Of a stretch of 64,000 nt of DNA, positions 8,049 through 16,205 are shown in pieces. The notes beneath the pieces are model-generated. The model did no database searches, was not told where the DNA came from, and saw only the letters and a list, made by a program, of their open reading frames with translations. The stretch spans positions 16,179-80,178 of the forward strand of contig LUZA01000029.1 in the NCBI GenBank assembly GCA_001603455.1, written 5' to 3'. Made by a program: the position numbers and the translations under genes. Source of the stretch: Bacteroidales bacterium Bact_09. GTDB taxonomy: Bacteria > Bacteroidota > Bacteroidia > Bacteroidales > UBA932. The first letter of the stretch is position 1. Every line of letters begins with the position of its first letter.

Positions 8049-9017
8049 ATGGAACAGCAAGTCTTTCAGAATGCAACCGTTGTTAAACAAACAGGCGCTC
8101 TCTGCCGGCTTACTTTATTACCCCGGTGGGAACCCTTCACGGCCATACTGAGCGGTAAGCTAAGACTCCGGGGAGACAAACTGACTAATCCCGTTGCAGT
8201 CGGGGACCGTGTGCACGGATATCGGCAACCGGCAGGGAAATATCCAGGGGAACATGCAGTCATTACTGAAATTCTTCCCAGAAAAAATTACCTGATCCGT
8301 AAATCAGCAAACTTGTCCCGTCAGGCACATATTATAGCCGCCAATATCGATTGGGCATATGTGATTCTAAGTGCAACCGAACCGCAAACCCCCTATCAGT
8401 TTATTGACCGTTTTCTTGTAACATGCCAGGCATATCGTGTGCCTGTTTCGCTTATCCTCAACAAAACGGATGAGCTGGAATGGGCAGAAGGATATAGAAG
8501 CCAGGCAGCACATTGCAGGGATATTTACCTGAGGGCTGGGTATGAGGTGCTGGAAGTGTCGGCCAGGACCGGAATGGGTTTAGATTCGCTTTCACAAAGC
8601 CTAAAAGGAAGAATCTCGCTTTTCTCGGGTATTTCGGGCGTGGGAAAATCTACGCTGGCCAACCGACTGGACCCCTTGCTCCAATTAAAGACAGCTCCTA
8701 TCTCCAGAGCTCACCTGACGGGAAAGCATACCACCACTTTTTACGAAATGCACTCCCTCCTTTCTGGGGGATACATCATAGACAGTCCAGGTATCAAAGG
8801 TTTTGGATTGTTGGAAATGACAAAAGAAGAATTGTGTCATTATTTTCCGGAAATATTCGCTGTTTCATCATCATGTCGTTTTAACGGGTGTCTGCATGCA
8901 GAAGAGCCAGATTGCGCTGTAAGGGAGGCGGTGGAGAAAGGTCTGATCCCGGCTGAACGTTACGAAAATTACCTCAGGCTGCTAGAAGATCCTGAAGGAG
9001 GAAAATACCGCACCTGA
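8049..9017 (+). CDS. rsgA: Ribosome small-subunit GTPase RsgA (YjeQ)
   Basis: A 322-residue circularly permuted GTPase that checks late maturation of the 30S subunit. Domains in order: N-terminal OB fold (to about residue 75), GTPase with G4 NKTD first, then G1 GISGVGKST near residue 194, G2 KHTTT and G3 DSPG, and a C-terminal zinc knuckle CRFNGCLHAEEPDC. All key residues are intact. The MATE gene begins 8 bases after its stop, so they are likely cotranscribed. Confidence 0.95.
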   Translation: MEQQVFQNATVVKQTGALCRLTLLPRWEPFTAILSGKLRLRGDKLTNPVAVGDRVHGYRQPAGKYPGEHAVITEILPRKNYLIRKSANLSRQAHIIAANIDWAYVILSATEPQTPYQFIDRFLVTCQAYRVPVSLILNKTDELEWAEGYRSQAAHCRDIYLRAGYEVLEVSARTGMGLDSLSQSLKGRISLFSGISGVGKSTLANRLDPLLQLKTAPISRAHLTGKHTTTFYEMHSLLSGGYIIDSPGIKGFGLLEMTKEELCHYFPEIFAVSSSCRFNGCLHAEEPDCAVREAVEKGLIPAERYENYLRLLEDPEGGKYRT

Positions 9018-9025
9018 GAGACATT

Positions 9026-10336
9026 ATGAGTATCAAAAGCCTGAACAGACAGATCCTTGACCTTGCCATTCCCAGTATGCTGGCCGGGATCACAATCCCT
9101 TTGGTGGGAATGGCCGATACAGCCATTGCAGGCCGTTTAGGTTCTGCTACGGCTATCGGCGGAATTGCCATCGGTTCCACACTTTTTGACCTGTTATACT
9201 GGAATTTCGGGTTCCTGAGGATAGGTACTGCCGGAATCACGGCACAAGCTTTCGGAAGGGGAGATAAGCAGGATATCGTAAGAACAGGAATGCAAGGTCT
9301 TGCCGTAGCCCTGGGCTTTTCCCTGTTACTGCTGTTGATCCAGTGGCCCTTTGCCCAACTGGTCCTTCTGCTTTCCCCTTCCTCCCCGGAAGTGGAATTC
9401 CTGGCCAGGGAATATTTTTTCATCAGGATCTGGGCCGCTCCCGCTGTACTGGCTTTATTTGTTTTCCGGGGTTGGTTTATAGGGGTACAGAATACCTTTG
9501 CATCCATGATCATGGATATAGTGATCAACCTCACCAATATCGGATTAAGTGTGTTTTTTGCCTTGAACCTGGGGATGGGTATAAAAGGGATCGCACTGGG
9601 AACAGTTGCCGCTCAATATACCGGAATCCTGTGCGGAATCATTCTGCTATATGTCTATTACAGAAAAATGGCCCGATATGTCTCCCTGGCATCTGTTTTC
9701 AAAAAAGACGGCTGGAAGAAATATTTCGGCCTGAGCGGCAACCTTTTCATAAGGTCTGTCTGCATGTTGTTGATCTATACTGGCTTTACATTTCTGGCTG
9801 CCCGGTATGGAGATACTTTGCTTGCTGTCGCGACCATTATGATGAAATTACTGCTTTTATACGCTTATTTCGTGGACGGATTTGCCTATGCCGGAGAAGC
9901 GCTCACAGGAAAGTTCATCGGAGCCGGAAACAAACCCGCCCTCATGCGATCCATCAAGCTTCTCTTCATATGGAGTGCAGGGGTGGGGATTGTATCGACT
10001 GTTCTCTATATTGCCGGAGACCAGTGGTTTCTACGTCTGATGACCTCAACTCCGGAAGTTATCCAGGCCGCACAGCCCTTCCTCCCCTGGTTGTACAGCA
10101 TGCCTCTGATATCTTGCCTTACGTTCATGTGGGACGGGATTTTTACAGGCGCTACAGCAGGAAAGGCGTTGCGCAATATCATGATCATATCGGTGATAGC
10201 ATTCTACGCCTTTTATCTGACACTGGAGGGATCTCTGGGAATTCAGTCCCTGTGGATAGGATATGCGGCACACCTGGTGACCCGTTCAGTTGCCCAAACG
10301 CTGATGGCACGGAAATACGTATTCAACGCGATCTGA
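9026..10336 (+). CDS. MATE family efflux transporter
   Basis: A 436-residue inner-membrane protein with about 12 hydrophobic helices in two similar halves. The N-terminus (NRQILDLAIPSMLAGITIPLVGMADTAIAGRLG) matches the DinF-like branch of the MATE superfamily, which exports drugs or organic cations in exchange for Na+ or H+. No duplication or break is seen. It follows rsgA by 8 bases and converges on bactofilin with a gap of only 7 bases, leaving no space for a separate terminator. Substrate unknown. Confidence 0.9.
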   Translation: MSIKSLNRQILDLAIPSMLAGITIPLVGMADTAIAGRLGSATAIGGIAIGSTLFDLLYWNFGFLRIGTAGITAQAFGRGDKQDIVRTGMQGLAVALGFSLLLLLIQWPFAQLVLLLSPSSPEVEFLAREYFFIRIWAAPAVLALFVFRGWFIGVQNTFASMIMDIVINLTNIGLSVFFALNLGMGIKGIALGTVAAQYTGILCGIILLYVYYRKMARYVSLASVFKKDGWKKYFGLSGNLFIRSVCMLLIYTGFTFLAARYGDTLLAVATIMMKLLLLYAYFVDGFAYAGEALTGKFIGAGNKPALMRSIKLLFIWSAGVGIVSTVLYIAGDQWFLRLMTSTPEVIQAAQPFLPWLYSMPLISCLTFMWDGIFTGATAGKALRNIMIISVIAFYAFYLTLEGSLGIQSLWIGYAAHLVTRSVAQTLMARKYVFNAI

Positions 10337-10343
10337 GACCCGG

Positions 10344-10814
10344 TTACTTTTTTTCGGGCGCCCTAACCACGGGAATTTCCTGCGGAACAGGAGAAGGCGA
10401 CTGGCTTACTTTTTTGTCAACGTTTTTGGACAATTCAGGAGAAACAAGCTGTCCGCTGATACGCACCGATGGTTCTATGGAAAGCTGATCTGAATGCAAT
10501 TCCCCGGTAAAAATGCATTTATTACGCAGGGAAGCAAGTTCCGAGACTTTTAAGACGCCATCAAAGCCGCCACTGATGTCAACGCATTTGCATTCTGCTT
10601 CGCCAACACATTTGCCGGTCTCTCCAATAACGAGTTTCCCCTCTGTTTTGATTTTTCCTTCCAAGTATCCGTCTATGCGGATGTCGTGTTGCGTGATAAT
10701 ATTGCCTATGATCTTTGTATTACCACATATCCTGGTTACATTGTTCATCAATTGTGAACCATTCTCTTTTTCTGCTGCCATGGGTTGTTTTTTATTTGAA
10801 AATAAATGTAACAT
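10344..10814 (-). CDS. Bactofilin family cytoskeletal protein
   Basis: A 156-residue bactofilin. The central part (ICGNTKIIGNIITQHDIRIDG, then GKLVIGETGKCVGEAECKCVDISGGFDG) has the short repeating pattern of the right-handed beta-helix that polymerises without nucleotide. Flanking tails are polar; the C-terminal tail is rich in Pro, Ser and Lys. ATG 10814 lies two bases after the stop of the S41 protease, so the two form an operon; bactofilins elsewhere recruit peptidoglycan-shaping enzymes, and a protease partner fits that picture. Confidence 0.88.
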   Translation of the reverse strand: MLHLFSNKKQPMAAEKENGSQLMNNVTRICGNTKIIGNIITQHDIRIDGYLEGKIKTEGKLVIGETGKCVGEAECKCVDISGGFDGVLKVSELASLRNKCIFTGELHSDQLSIEPSVRISGQLVSPELSKNVDKKVSQSPSPVPQEIPVVRAPEKK

Positions 10815-10816
10815 GA

Positions 10817-12376
10817 TTATCTTTTCTTTGTCAATACTGACAAAGCTTTTTCCAATTGAAGATCGTCGCGTATCATACTTCTTAGGCGGCCTTCCTGCAG
10901 GTAATAACGGCAGCATATCTCTTCTTCCAGCAGCGGTTGAATTTCCTTACGGTAATGCATCAAATCTTTGGCTTTATCGGTAAGCAAACGCTCCCGCAAT
11001 GCAGTTATCTCTTTTTTAAGCAATCCTTCATACCCTTCGGCCTCAGCCGTACGGCTGAATGTCTCGAGTAATATCTCGGTAGCACTGCGGTCATCGAACT
11101 CTTTGGCGGCCGTTAATTGTACAAAATCGTTGTAATCCTCATCGGTCATATAAAATGCTTCGGCTGGCAGAATGGTCTTATGCCGGGTAAAATAACGGAT
11201 AGAATACTCATGCAGGTAATCGCGGGTTACCAGCTCCATAGCTATACGGCTGTACATAGGCAGAGTCACAACCGAATCCGGAACAATTCCTCCGTTTTCA
11301 TTTCTTTCCGGCGTTCCGTCCCCGTTCCGCTTTCCGTAATCGAGCGCCTGCACACATCTTCCGCTGGGAATATAGTACTTGGCGGTGGTAATCTTCAGGT
11401 TGGCATTATAGCTAAGGGGACGTATAGTCTGGACTAATCCTTTTCCAAATGTCTTTTCCCCGACTATCACACCTCTTTTCAGATCTTGTATGGCACCGGC
11501 CACGATCTCGGAAGACGATGCCGATCCTTTGTTGACCAGGACTACCAGAGGGGTCCGGGTATCCAGGGGTTCTTCTTTTGTGTAATGTTCCACATCAAAA
11601 CGCGCCAAACGCCCCCTGGCCGAAACCACCATGGTGTTCTTTGGCAGGAAGATGGAAAGAAGTTTTACGGCTTCGTCCATTAAACCGCCTCCGTTACCCC
11701 TCAGGTCCAGCACTATCCCCTTTACAGGATAGTCCTTTTTCATTTTTTTCAGGACTTTCCGGGCATCTGCGGCTCCACCCTGTGTAAATCCGGTCATACG
11801 TATGTATGCTATGCTATCCCTAAGCATACAGGCCAGACCCACATCGGAAATATGTACCTTTTCACGAACCACTTTGATTGAGACCGTATCTCTCTGCATA
11901 AGCCGCCGGACCAGAAGTTCAACTTCTGTTCCCGGTGTGCCTTTCATCCGTGAGCTGCACTCGTCAGCACTCAGGTCCCGAACAAACTCCCCGTCAATGG
12001 CAAGGATCATGTCGCCGGCTATCAGACCGGCCCTGACCGCCGGAGAACCGGTATAGGGTTCCGATATCAGGACCCCTTCACCAGGACTTTTTTTGATCAG
12101 GGCGCCTATTCCGCCATAACTCCCGGTGGTCATTATCTCGATGGATTCATTGTTTTCCTCGGGGATAAATTCTGTATAAGGATCCATGGTGGAGAGCATG
12201 GCTTCTATCCCGGTATACACCAATTGGTCAAGGGCCACTGAATCTACATAATAGAGCGATATTTCACGCAGCAGGGAATGAAAAATATCCAAACTTTTGG
12301 AAGTGTTGAATTCCGCACTCTGGGCAGTAAGCAGCAGGGGCAGGAACAGGGCAAGAAGTATCGCTTTGATTTTCAT
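10817..12376 (-). CDS. C-terminal processing peptidase, S41 family (CtpA-like)
   Basis: A 519-residue exported protease. Residues 1-20 form a signal peptide. A PDZ domain (YGGIGALIKKSPGEGVLISEPYTG... region, about residues 75-160) precedes the S41 core, with the substrate-strand segment VLDLRGNGGG and the catalytic Ser-Lys dyad in KGSASSSEIVAGA and GEKTFGKGLVQTI. A helical C-terminal extension of about 150 residues follows. It probably trims envelope proteins in the periplasm. Promoter: TAAATTTG at 12405-12398, 21 bases before the ATG. Bactofilin follows in the same operon. Confidence 0.9.
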   Translation of the reverse strand: MKIKAILLALFLPLLLTAQSAEFNTSKSLDIFHSLLREISLYYVDSVALDQLVYTGIEAMLSTMDPYTEFIPEENNESIEIMTTGSYGGIGALIKKSPGEGVLISEPYTGSPAVRAGLIAGDMILAIDGEFVRDLSADECSSRMKGTPGTEVELLVRRLMQRDTVSIKVVREKVHISDVGLACMLRDSIAYIRMTGFTQGGAADARKVLKKMKKDYPVKGIVLDLRGNGGGLMDEAVKLLSIFLPKNTMVVSARGRLARFDVEHYTKEEPLDTRTPLVVLVNKGSASSSEIVAGAIQDLKRGVIVGEKTFGKGLVQTIRPLSYNANLKITTAKYYIPSGRCVQALDYGKRNGDGTPERNENGGIVPDSVVTLPMYSRIAMELVTRDYLHEYSIRYFTRHKTILPAEAFYMTDEDYNDFVQLTAAKEFDDRSATEILLETFSRTAEAEGYEGLLKKEITALRERLLTDKAKDLMHYRKEIQPLLEEEICCRYYLQEGRLRSMIRDDLQLEKALSVLTKKR

Positions 12377-12397
12377 TTCAATAGGTTCTTAAAACAA

Positions 12398-12426
12398 CAA
12401 ATTTACTATAATTCTTCATATCTTTG
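12398..12426. promoter_or_regulatory. Divergent promoter pair S41 protease / rdgB
   Basis: Leftward -7 box TAAATTTG (12405-12398) and rightward -7 box TATCTTTG (12419-12426), 13 bases apart. The rightward box ends 3 bases before ATG 12430 of rdgB. A TTG in the rdgB frame at 12424 lies inside the box itself and so cannot be the start of a transcript from this promoter. Confidence 0.65.
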
Positions 12427-12429
12427 TAT

Positions 12430-12999
12430 ATGGAATTGATGTTTGCTACCGCTAATATTCACAAGTGTTACGAAGCTCGTGCCATACTTGGACCTTCAGT
12501 CTCAATAATTATGCCGTCATCCCTGGGTCTTTCGGGAAATATACCGGAAACAGGATTTACCCTTGAAGAAAATGCTTTGCAAAAATCCCTGTTCTTATGG
12601 GACAAGTTTCATATTCCCTGTTTTGCGGACGACACGGGACTGGAAGTTGACGGACTGGGCGGAGCGCCCGGAGTGTACTCTGCCCGTTATGCAGGTCCCG
12701 CCTGTTTACCGGCCGACAATGTTAAAAAACTGTTGGAAGAAATGCAATACATGACCAATAGGGCTGCCCGTTTCCGTTGTGTTATAGCATTGATCCTCAA
12801 TGGAACGCCCCAATTTTTTGAGGGGATTGTTGAAGGCTCCATCATCCGTATACCCAAAGGGGCCGGCGGTTTTGGATATGACCCTGTATTTGTGCCACTT
12901 GGTTGGGACAAAACTTTTGCAGAAATGTCAGAAAAAGAGAAAAATGAAATATCGCACAGAAAAAGAGCCCTTGAAAAAATGGCCAGGTTATTCGTATGA
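12430..12999 (+). CDS. rdgB: XTP/dITP diphosphatase (RdgB/HAM1)
   Basis: A 189-residue house-cleaning pyrophosphatase that removes deaminated purine triphosphates such as XTP and dITP. Signatures: FATANIHK at the N-terminus, FADDTGLEVDGLGGAPGVYSARYAG (metal and base site) and GGFGYDPVFVP near the C-terminus. Full length. ATG 12430 gives MELMFATANIHK; ATG 12439 is an alternative. The 3' end overlaps recO by four bases (ATGA), indicating translational coupling. Confidence 0.93.
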   Translation: MELMFATANIHKCYEARAILGPSVSIIMPSSLGLSGNIPETGFTLEENALQKSLFLWDKFHIPCFADDTGLEVDGLGGAPGVYSARYAGPACLPADNVKKLLEEMQYMTNRAARFRCVIALILNGTPQFFEGIVEGSIIRIPKGAGGFGYDPVFVPLGWDKTFAEMSEKEKNEISHRKRALEKMARLFV

Positions 13000-13724
13000 T
13001 CACACCACTGACACTGATTGTTCTCAACACAAGACCTTATAGGGAGACCGGCCTGTTGGTCAATGCATATACCGATATTCTGGGCCGGGCTTCTTTTGTG
13101 TTAAAAGGCATCCGCACAGCCCGTAACAGGGCGGCGGCATCTGTGTTCCATCCCCTTAGCATACTTGACACCCGGACTTACCTGCAAACCAAAAGAGACT
13201 TGTACCAGCTGAAGGAATACCACAAGGTCCATCTGCTGGAGAACATCTGTACTAATGTGCTCAAAAGCAGCGTAGGTTTGTTTATGAGCGAATTGTTATA
13301 TAAAACAGTGCGGGAAGAGGAAGAAAATCCGGCTCTGTTCCGCTATATCACCCGGGCCATACTCCAACTGGACAGTGCCGGCGATGAACTGCCCGATTTG
13401 CATCTGTATTTTGCAGTTCATCTCTGCCGCTATCTGGGATATGCGCCCAATCTGGAGAGTTACTCCCAAAACAGAACATATTTTGACATCGGAGGGGCAT
13501 TTTTTCGCGAATTTCCAGACCCATCAGGCGGAACATTTAACAAGGAAGATTCCCTGTTGCTTTACCGGATCCTGACATGTCCACCCTCAGAAGCCAGGCC
13601 GTTGTCCTGTTGCGGATCCAGGCGCCATCATTTTCTCAACAGCATGCTCCTGTATTATGGCTATCACATGGGAAAAATCCCTGAGATCCGTTCCCTGGAT
13701 GTGTTGCATCAGGTTTTTCTTTAG
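12996..13724 (+). CDS. recO: DNA repair protein RecO
   Basis: A 242-residue recombination mediator that helps RecR load RecA at gaps. The N-terminal OB fold (LIVLNTRPYRETGLLVNAYTDILGRASFVLKGIR) is typical, followed by a helical domain. The usual zinc-binding cysteine set is not evident, as in other Bacteroidota RecO. The start overlaps rdgB (ATGA). The stop TAG at 13722-13724 is immediately followed by the -7 box of the next gene. Confidence 0.88.
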   Translation: MITPLTLIVLNTRPYRETGLLVNAYTDILGRASFVLKGIRTARNRAAASVFHPLSILDTRTYLQTKRDLYQLKEYHKVHLLENICTNVLKSSVGLFMSELLYKTVREEEENPALFRYITRAILQLDSAGDELPDLHLYFAVHLCRYLGYAPNLESYSQNRTYFDIGGAFFREFPDPSGGTFNKEDSLLLYRILTCPPSEARPLSCCGSRRHHFLNSMLLYYGYHMGKIPEIRSLDVLHQVFL

Positions 13725-13732
13725 TAACTTTG
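13725..13732 (+). promoter_or_regulatory. -7 box for the GH3-family gene
   Basis: TAACTTTG starts on the base after the recO stop and ends six bases before ATG 13739. A matching upstream element would lie inside recO. Confidence 0.55.
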
Positions 13733-13738
13733 CCGCTC

Positions 13739-15271
13739 ATGTCACTCATTAACACCGCCTACAGGCTTTATAACAGAAAACTTCTTACAGAACTGGACTT
13801 TTCTTCCAGGGATCCTTTTCCGTTCCAGGAAGCAACTTTCCGTTACCTTACCCAACGGGGGACAGACACCATGTTCGGAAAAGAGTATAAAATGGCAGAA
13901 ATTAATGATATTGACACTTTTCAGCGAAGGATCCCCCTGCATGACTATAACTCCCTGGAACCCTATATACAGCAAAGTCTCCGGGGACAGGAAAACGTTC
14001 TCTGGAACAGCCCCATTTACTGGTACGCCCTTTCCAGCGGAACATCCTCGTCAAAATCCAAGTTTATCCCTATGAACAGGGAAAATCTGCAGTTGTGTCA
14101 TTACAAGGGAATGTTAACTATTCTCTCCTGTTACGTGAGAACATTCCCCAAGTCGCGTTTGTTCACAGGTAAAACGTTAACCCTGGGGGGAAACCGTCAC
14201 ATCGATAAAAATGTGGAAACCAACTGCTGTTACGGAGATCTGTCGGCTTTTCTGCTTATCAATACGCCTCTTTTGGCCAGGCTGTTCACTACCCCGTCCC
14301 GGAAGATTGGGCTTATTCCCGATTTTGAGTACAAAATAGAACAGGTAAGCAAGCTGATCACAAAACAAAACTTAGTCGCATTCTCGGGGGTCCCGTCCTG
14401 GAACCTTCTTCTGATGCGCAAAGTACTGGAACAGACAGGAAAAGGGAATCTGTCGGAACTGTGGCCACATATGGAGTTATTCATGCACGGAGGCGTCAGC
14501 TTTGAACCTTACCGTGTCCATTATCAGGCATTGTTCCCGTCCGAAAAAATGCATTATCTCGAAACGTACAACGCATCAGAAGGGTTCTTTGCTTTCCAAA
14601 CAGACCTGAATGATCCGGGACTGCAATTGTTGCCCAACGTAAGCGTTTTCTATGAATTTATCCCCCTGGAAAAACTGCAGGCAGCTGAAAACGGTTCTTA
14701 TATGCACTTCCTGACCATGGCAGAGGTCGAGGTAGACAAACCATATGCCCTGGTGATCTCGACCAATTCCGGACTTTGGAGATACCTGATAGGCGACACC
14801 GTACGATTCACGCAACTTTACCCGCACAAGATTCGAATCACAGGTCGTACAAAATTATTCATCAATACATTCGGGGAAGAGTTGATGATCGAGAACGCAG
14901 AGAGGGCCCTGGCACGTGCCTGCAACCTTACCGGGGCTAGTGTATATGAATATACCGTTGCTCCCGTGTTCATGGACCACCTGCACAAAGGAGCGCATCA
15001 GTGGCTCATAGAATTTGAAGAAATGCCTCCTGATCCGGAGATTTTTACCCGGATCCTGGACCGGTCTTTGATGGATTTGAATTCAGATTATGAAGCCAAA
15101 CGTCGCGATACCGGAACTATGGATCCGCCTGTAATAACAGCCGTCAGGAAAGGTTGTTTTTACCGCTGGCTGGCCGTCAACGATAAATTGGGCGGACAGA
15201 ACAAGGTACCTCGTCTGTGGAGTACACGGGAATATGCAGAAGCATTGCTAAGAATCAATGAAAAATTGTGA
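13739..15271 (+). CDS. GH3 auxin-responsive promoter family protein (acyl-adenylating)
   Basis: A 510-residue member of the GH3 branch of the adenylate-forming superfamily. Visible motifs: the phosphate loop WYALSSGTSSSKSKFIPM, the YNASEGFFAFQ adenine/acid-binding segment, and YALVISTNSGLWRYLIGDTVRF. Plant GH3 enzymes join amino acids to carboxylic acids; the bacterial role is not settled. ATG 13739 is chosen because the upstream in-frame TTG at 13730 is inside the -7 box. It overlaps the LuxE-like gene by 14 bases, so two adenylating proteins are made together. Confidence 0.85.
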   Translation: MSLINTAYRLYNRKLLTELDFSSRDPFPFQEATFRYLTQRGTDTMFGKEYKMAEINDIDTFQRRIPLHDYNSLEPYIQQSLRGQENVLWNSPIYWYALSSGTSSSKSKFIPMNRENLQLCHYKGMLTILSCYVRTFPKSRLFTGKTLTLGGNRHIDKNVETNCCYGDLSAFLLINTPLLARLFTTPSRKIGLIPDFEYKIEQVSKLITKQNLVAFSGVPSWNLLLMRKVLEQTGKGNLSELWPHMELFMHGGVSFEPYRVHYQALFPSEKMHYLETYNASEGFFAFQTDLNDPGLQLLPNVSVFYEFIPLEKLQAAENGSYMHFLTMAEVEVDKPYALVISTNSGLWRYLIGDTVRFTQLYPHKIRITGRTKLFINTFGEELMIENAERALARACNLTGASVYEYTVAPVFMDHLHKGAHQWLIEFEEMPPDPEIFTRILDRSLMDLNSDYEAKRRDTGTMDPPVITAVRKGCFYRWLAVNDKLGGQNKVPRLWSTREYAEALLRINEKL

Positions 15272-16205
15272 TATAATTAAAATATTCCGTCACCAGGCAA
15301 AGCATACGGCTGCTTATACCAGATACCTGGAATTGCTGGAAGTTGATCCCGCAAAGGTGAGAGTTCCGGAAGAGATCCCGTTCCTGCCCATAAGGTTTTT
15401 CAAATCGCATACTGTTTACAACCGCAAGGAACCACCCGTTCACGTTTTTACAAGTTCTGCCACTATGGGGATGACCCCCTCCCGCCATCCGGTTGACAGC
15501 CTGGAGCGCTATGGAAAAAACGTTCTTGAAATATTCCGTTTCTTTTATGGAGATCCCTCACGGTACACCATTCTGGCATTATTGCCTTCCTACCTGGAAA
15601 GGACAGGATCCTCCCTGGTATATATGATGAAAGTGCTCATGGAAAATAGCGGAGGCCGGGTAGACGGTTTTTATCTACACAACCAGGAACCGCTTTATAA
15701 CAGGCTTATGGCACTGTCCAAAGGCATAAAGCCTGTTTGGCTCATAGGTGTGAGCTTTGCCCTGCTTGACTTTGCGTCAAAATATACTGTAAACCATCCC
15801 GGCCTGACAGTGGTCGAAACAGGGGGGATGAAAGGCAGGGGAGCTGAGCTGACCAGAGAAATGTTGCATGAACGTTTGAAGCAGGGATTTCCGGCAAGCC
15901 CAGTACATAGTGAATACGGAATGGCCGAGATGTTCTCGCAGGCTTATGCCTGCGGGGAAGATCTCCTTTTTAGTTGTCCTTCCTCTATGCGTGTGATGAT
16001 CCGGAACCTGCAGGATCCTTTCCGCCTGGAACCCGACGGGTCGCGCGGCGGCATTAATATCATTGATCTGGCCAACAGCCATTCCTGCTCTTTTATAGAA
16101 ACCCAGGACCTGGGCTACCGTTTGCCTGACGGTCGATTCCAGGTCCTGGGCAGGATCCCCGAAGCGGAACGCCGGGGATGCAATATGCTTATTGATGTTT
16201 CCTGA
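15258..16205 (+). CDS. LuxE-like acyl-protein synthetase / acyltransferase
   Basis: A 315-residue protein related to LuxE and other short acyl-adenylating proteins. Segments consistent with this: VFTSSATMGMTPSRH (phosphate loop), VVETGGMKGRG, HSEYGMAEMFSQAY and FIETQDLGYRLPDGRFQVLGR, which match the A-domain core motifs TSGTTG, GG..., YGxTE and TGD in order. It is coupled to the upstream GH3-family gene by overlap, and may pass an acyl group to a protein or carrier. It ends 17 bases inside the convergent DUF2723 gene. Confidence 0.78.
   Translation: MKNCDIIKIFRHQAKHTAAYTRYLELLEVDPAKVRVPEEIPFLPIRFFKSHTVYNRKEPPVHVFTSSATMGMTPSRHPVDSLERYGKNVLEIFRFFYGDPSRYTILALLPSYLERTGSSLVYMMKVLMENSGGRVDGFYLHNQEPLYNRLMALSKGIKPVWLIGVSFALLDFASKYTVNHPGLTVVETGGMKGRGAELTREMLHERLKQGFPASPVHSEYGMAEMFSQAYACGEDLLFSCPSSMRVMIRNLQDPFRLEPDGSRGGINIIDLANSHSCSFIETQDLGYRLPDGRFQVLGRIPEAERRGCNMLIDVS

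Noticed and set aside
9343-10488. Long frame overlapping the MATE gene
   Set aside because: It is rich in Cys, His and Arg, has no family motif and shadows a clear MATE transporter in another frame.
12424-12429. TTG start for rdgB
   Set aside because: It lies inside the -7 box, so a transcript from that promoter would not contain it.
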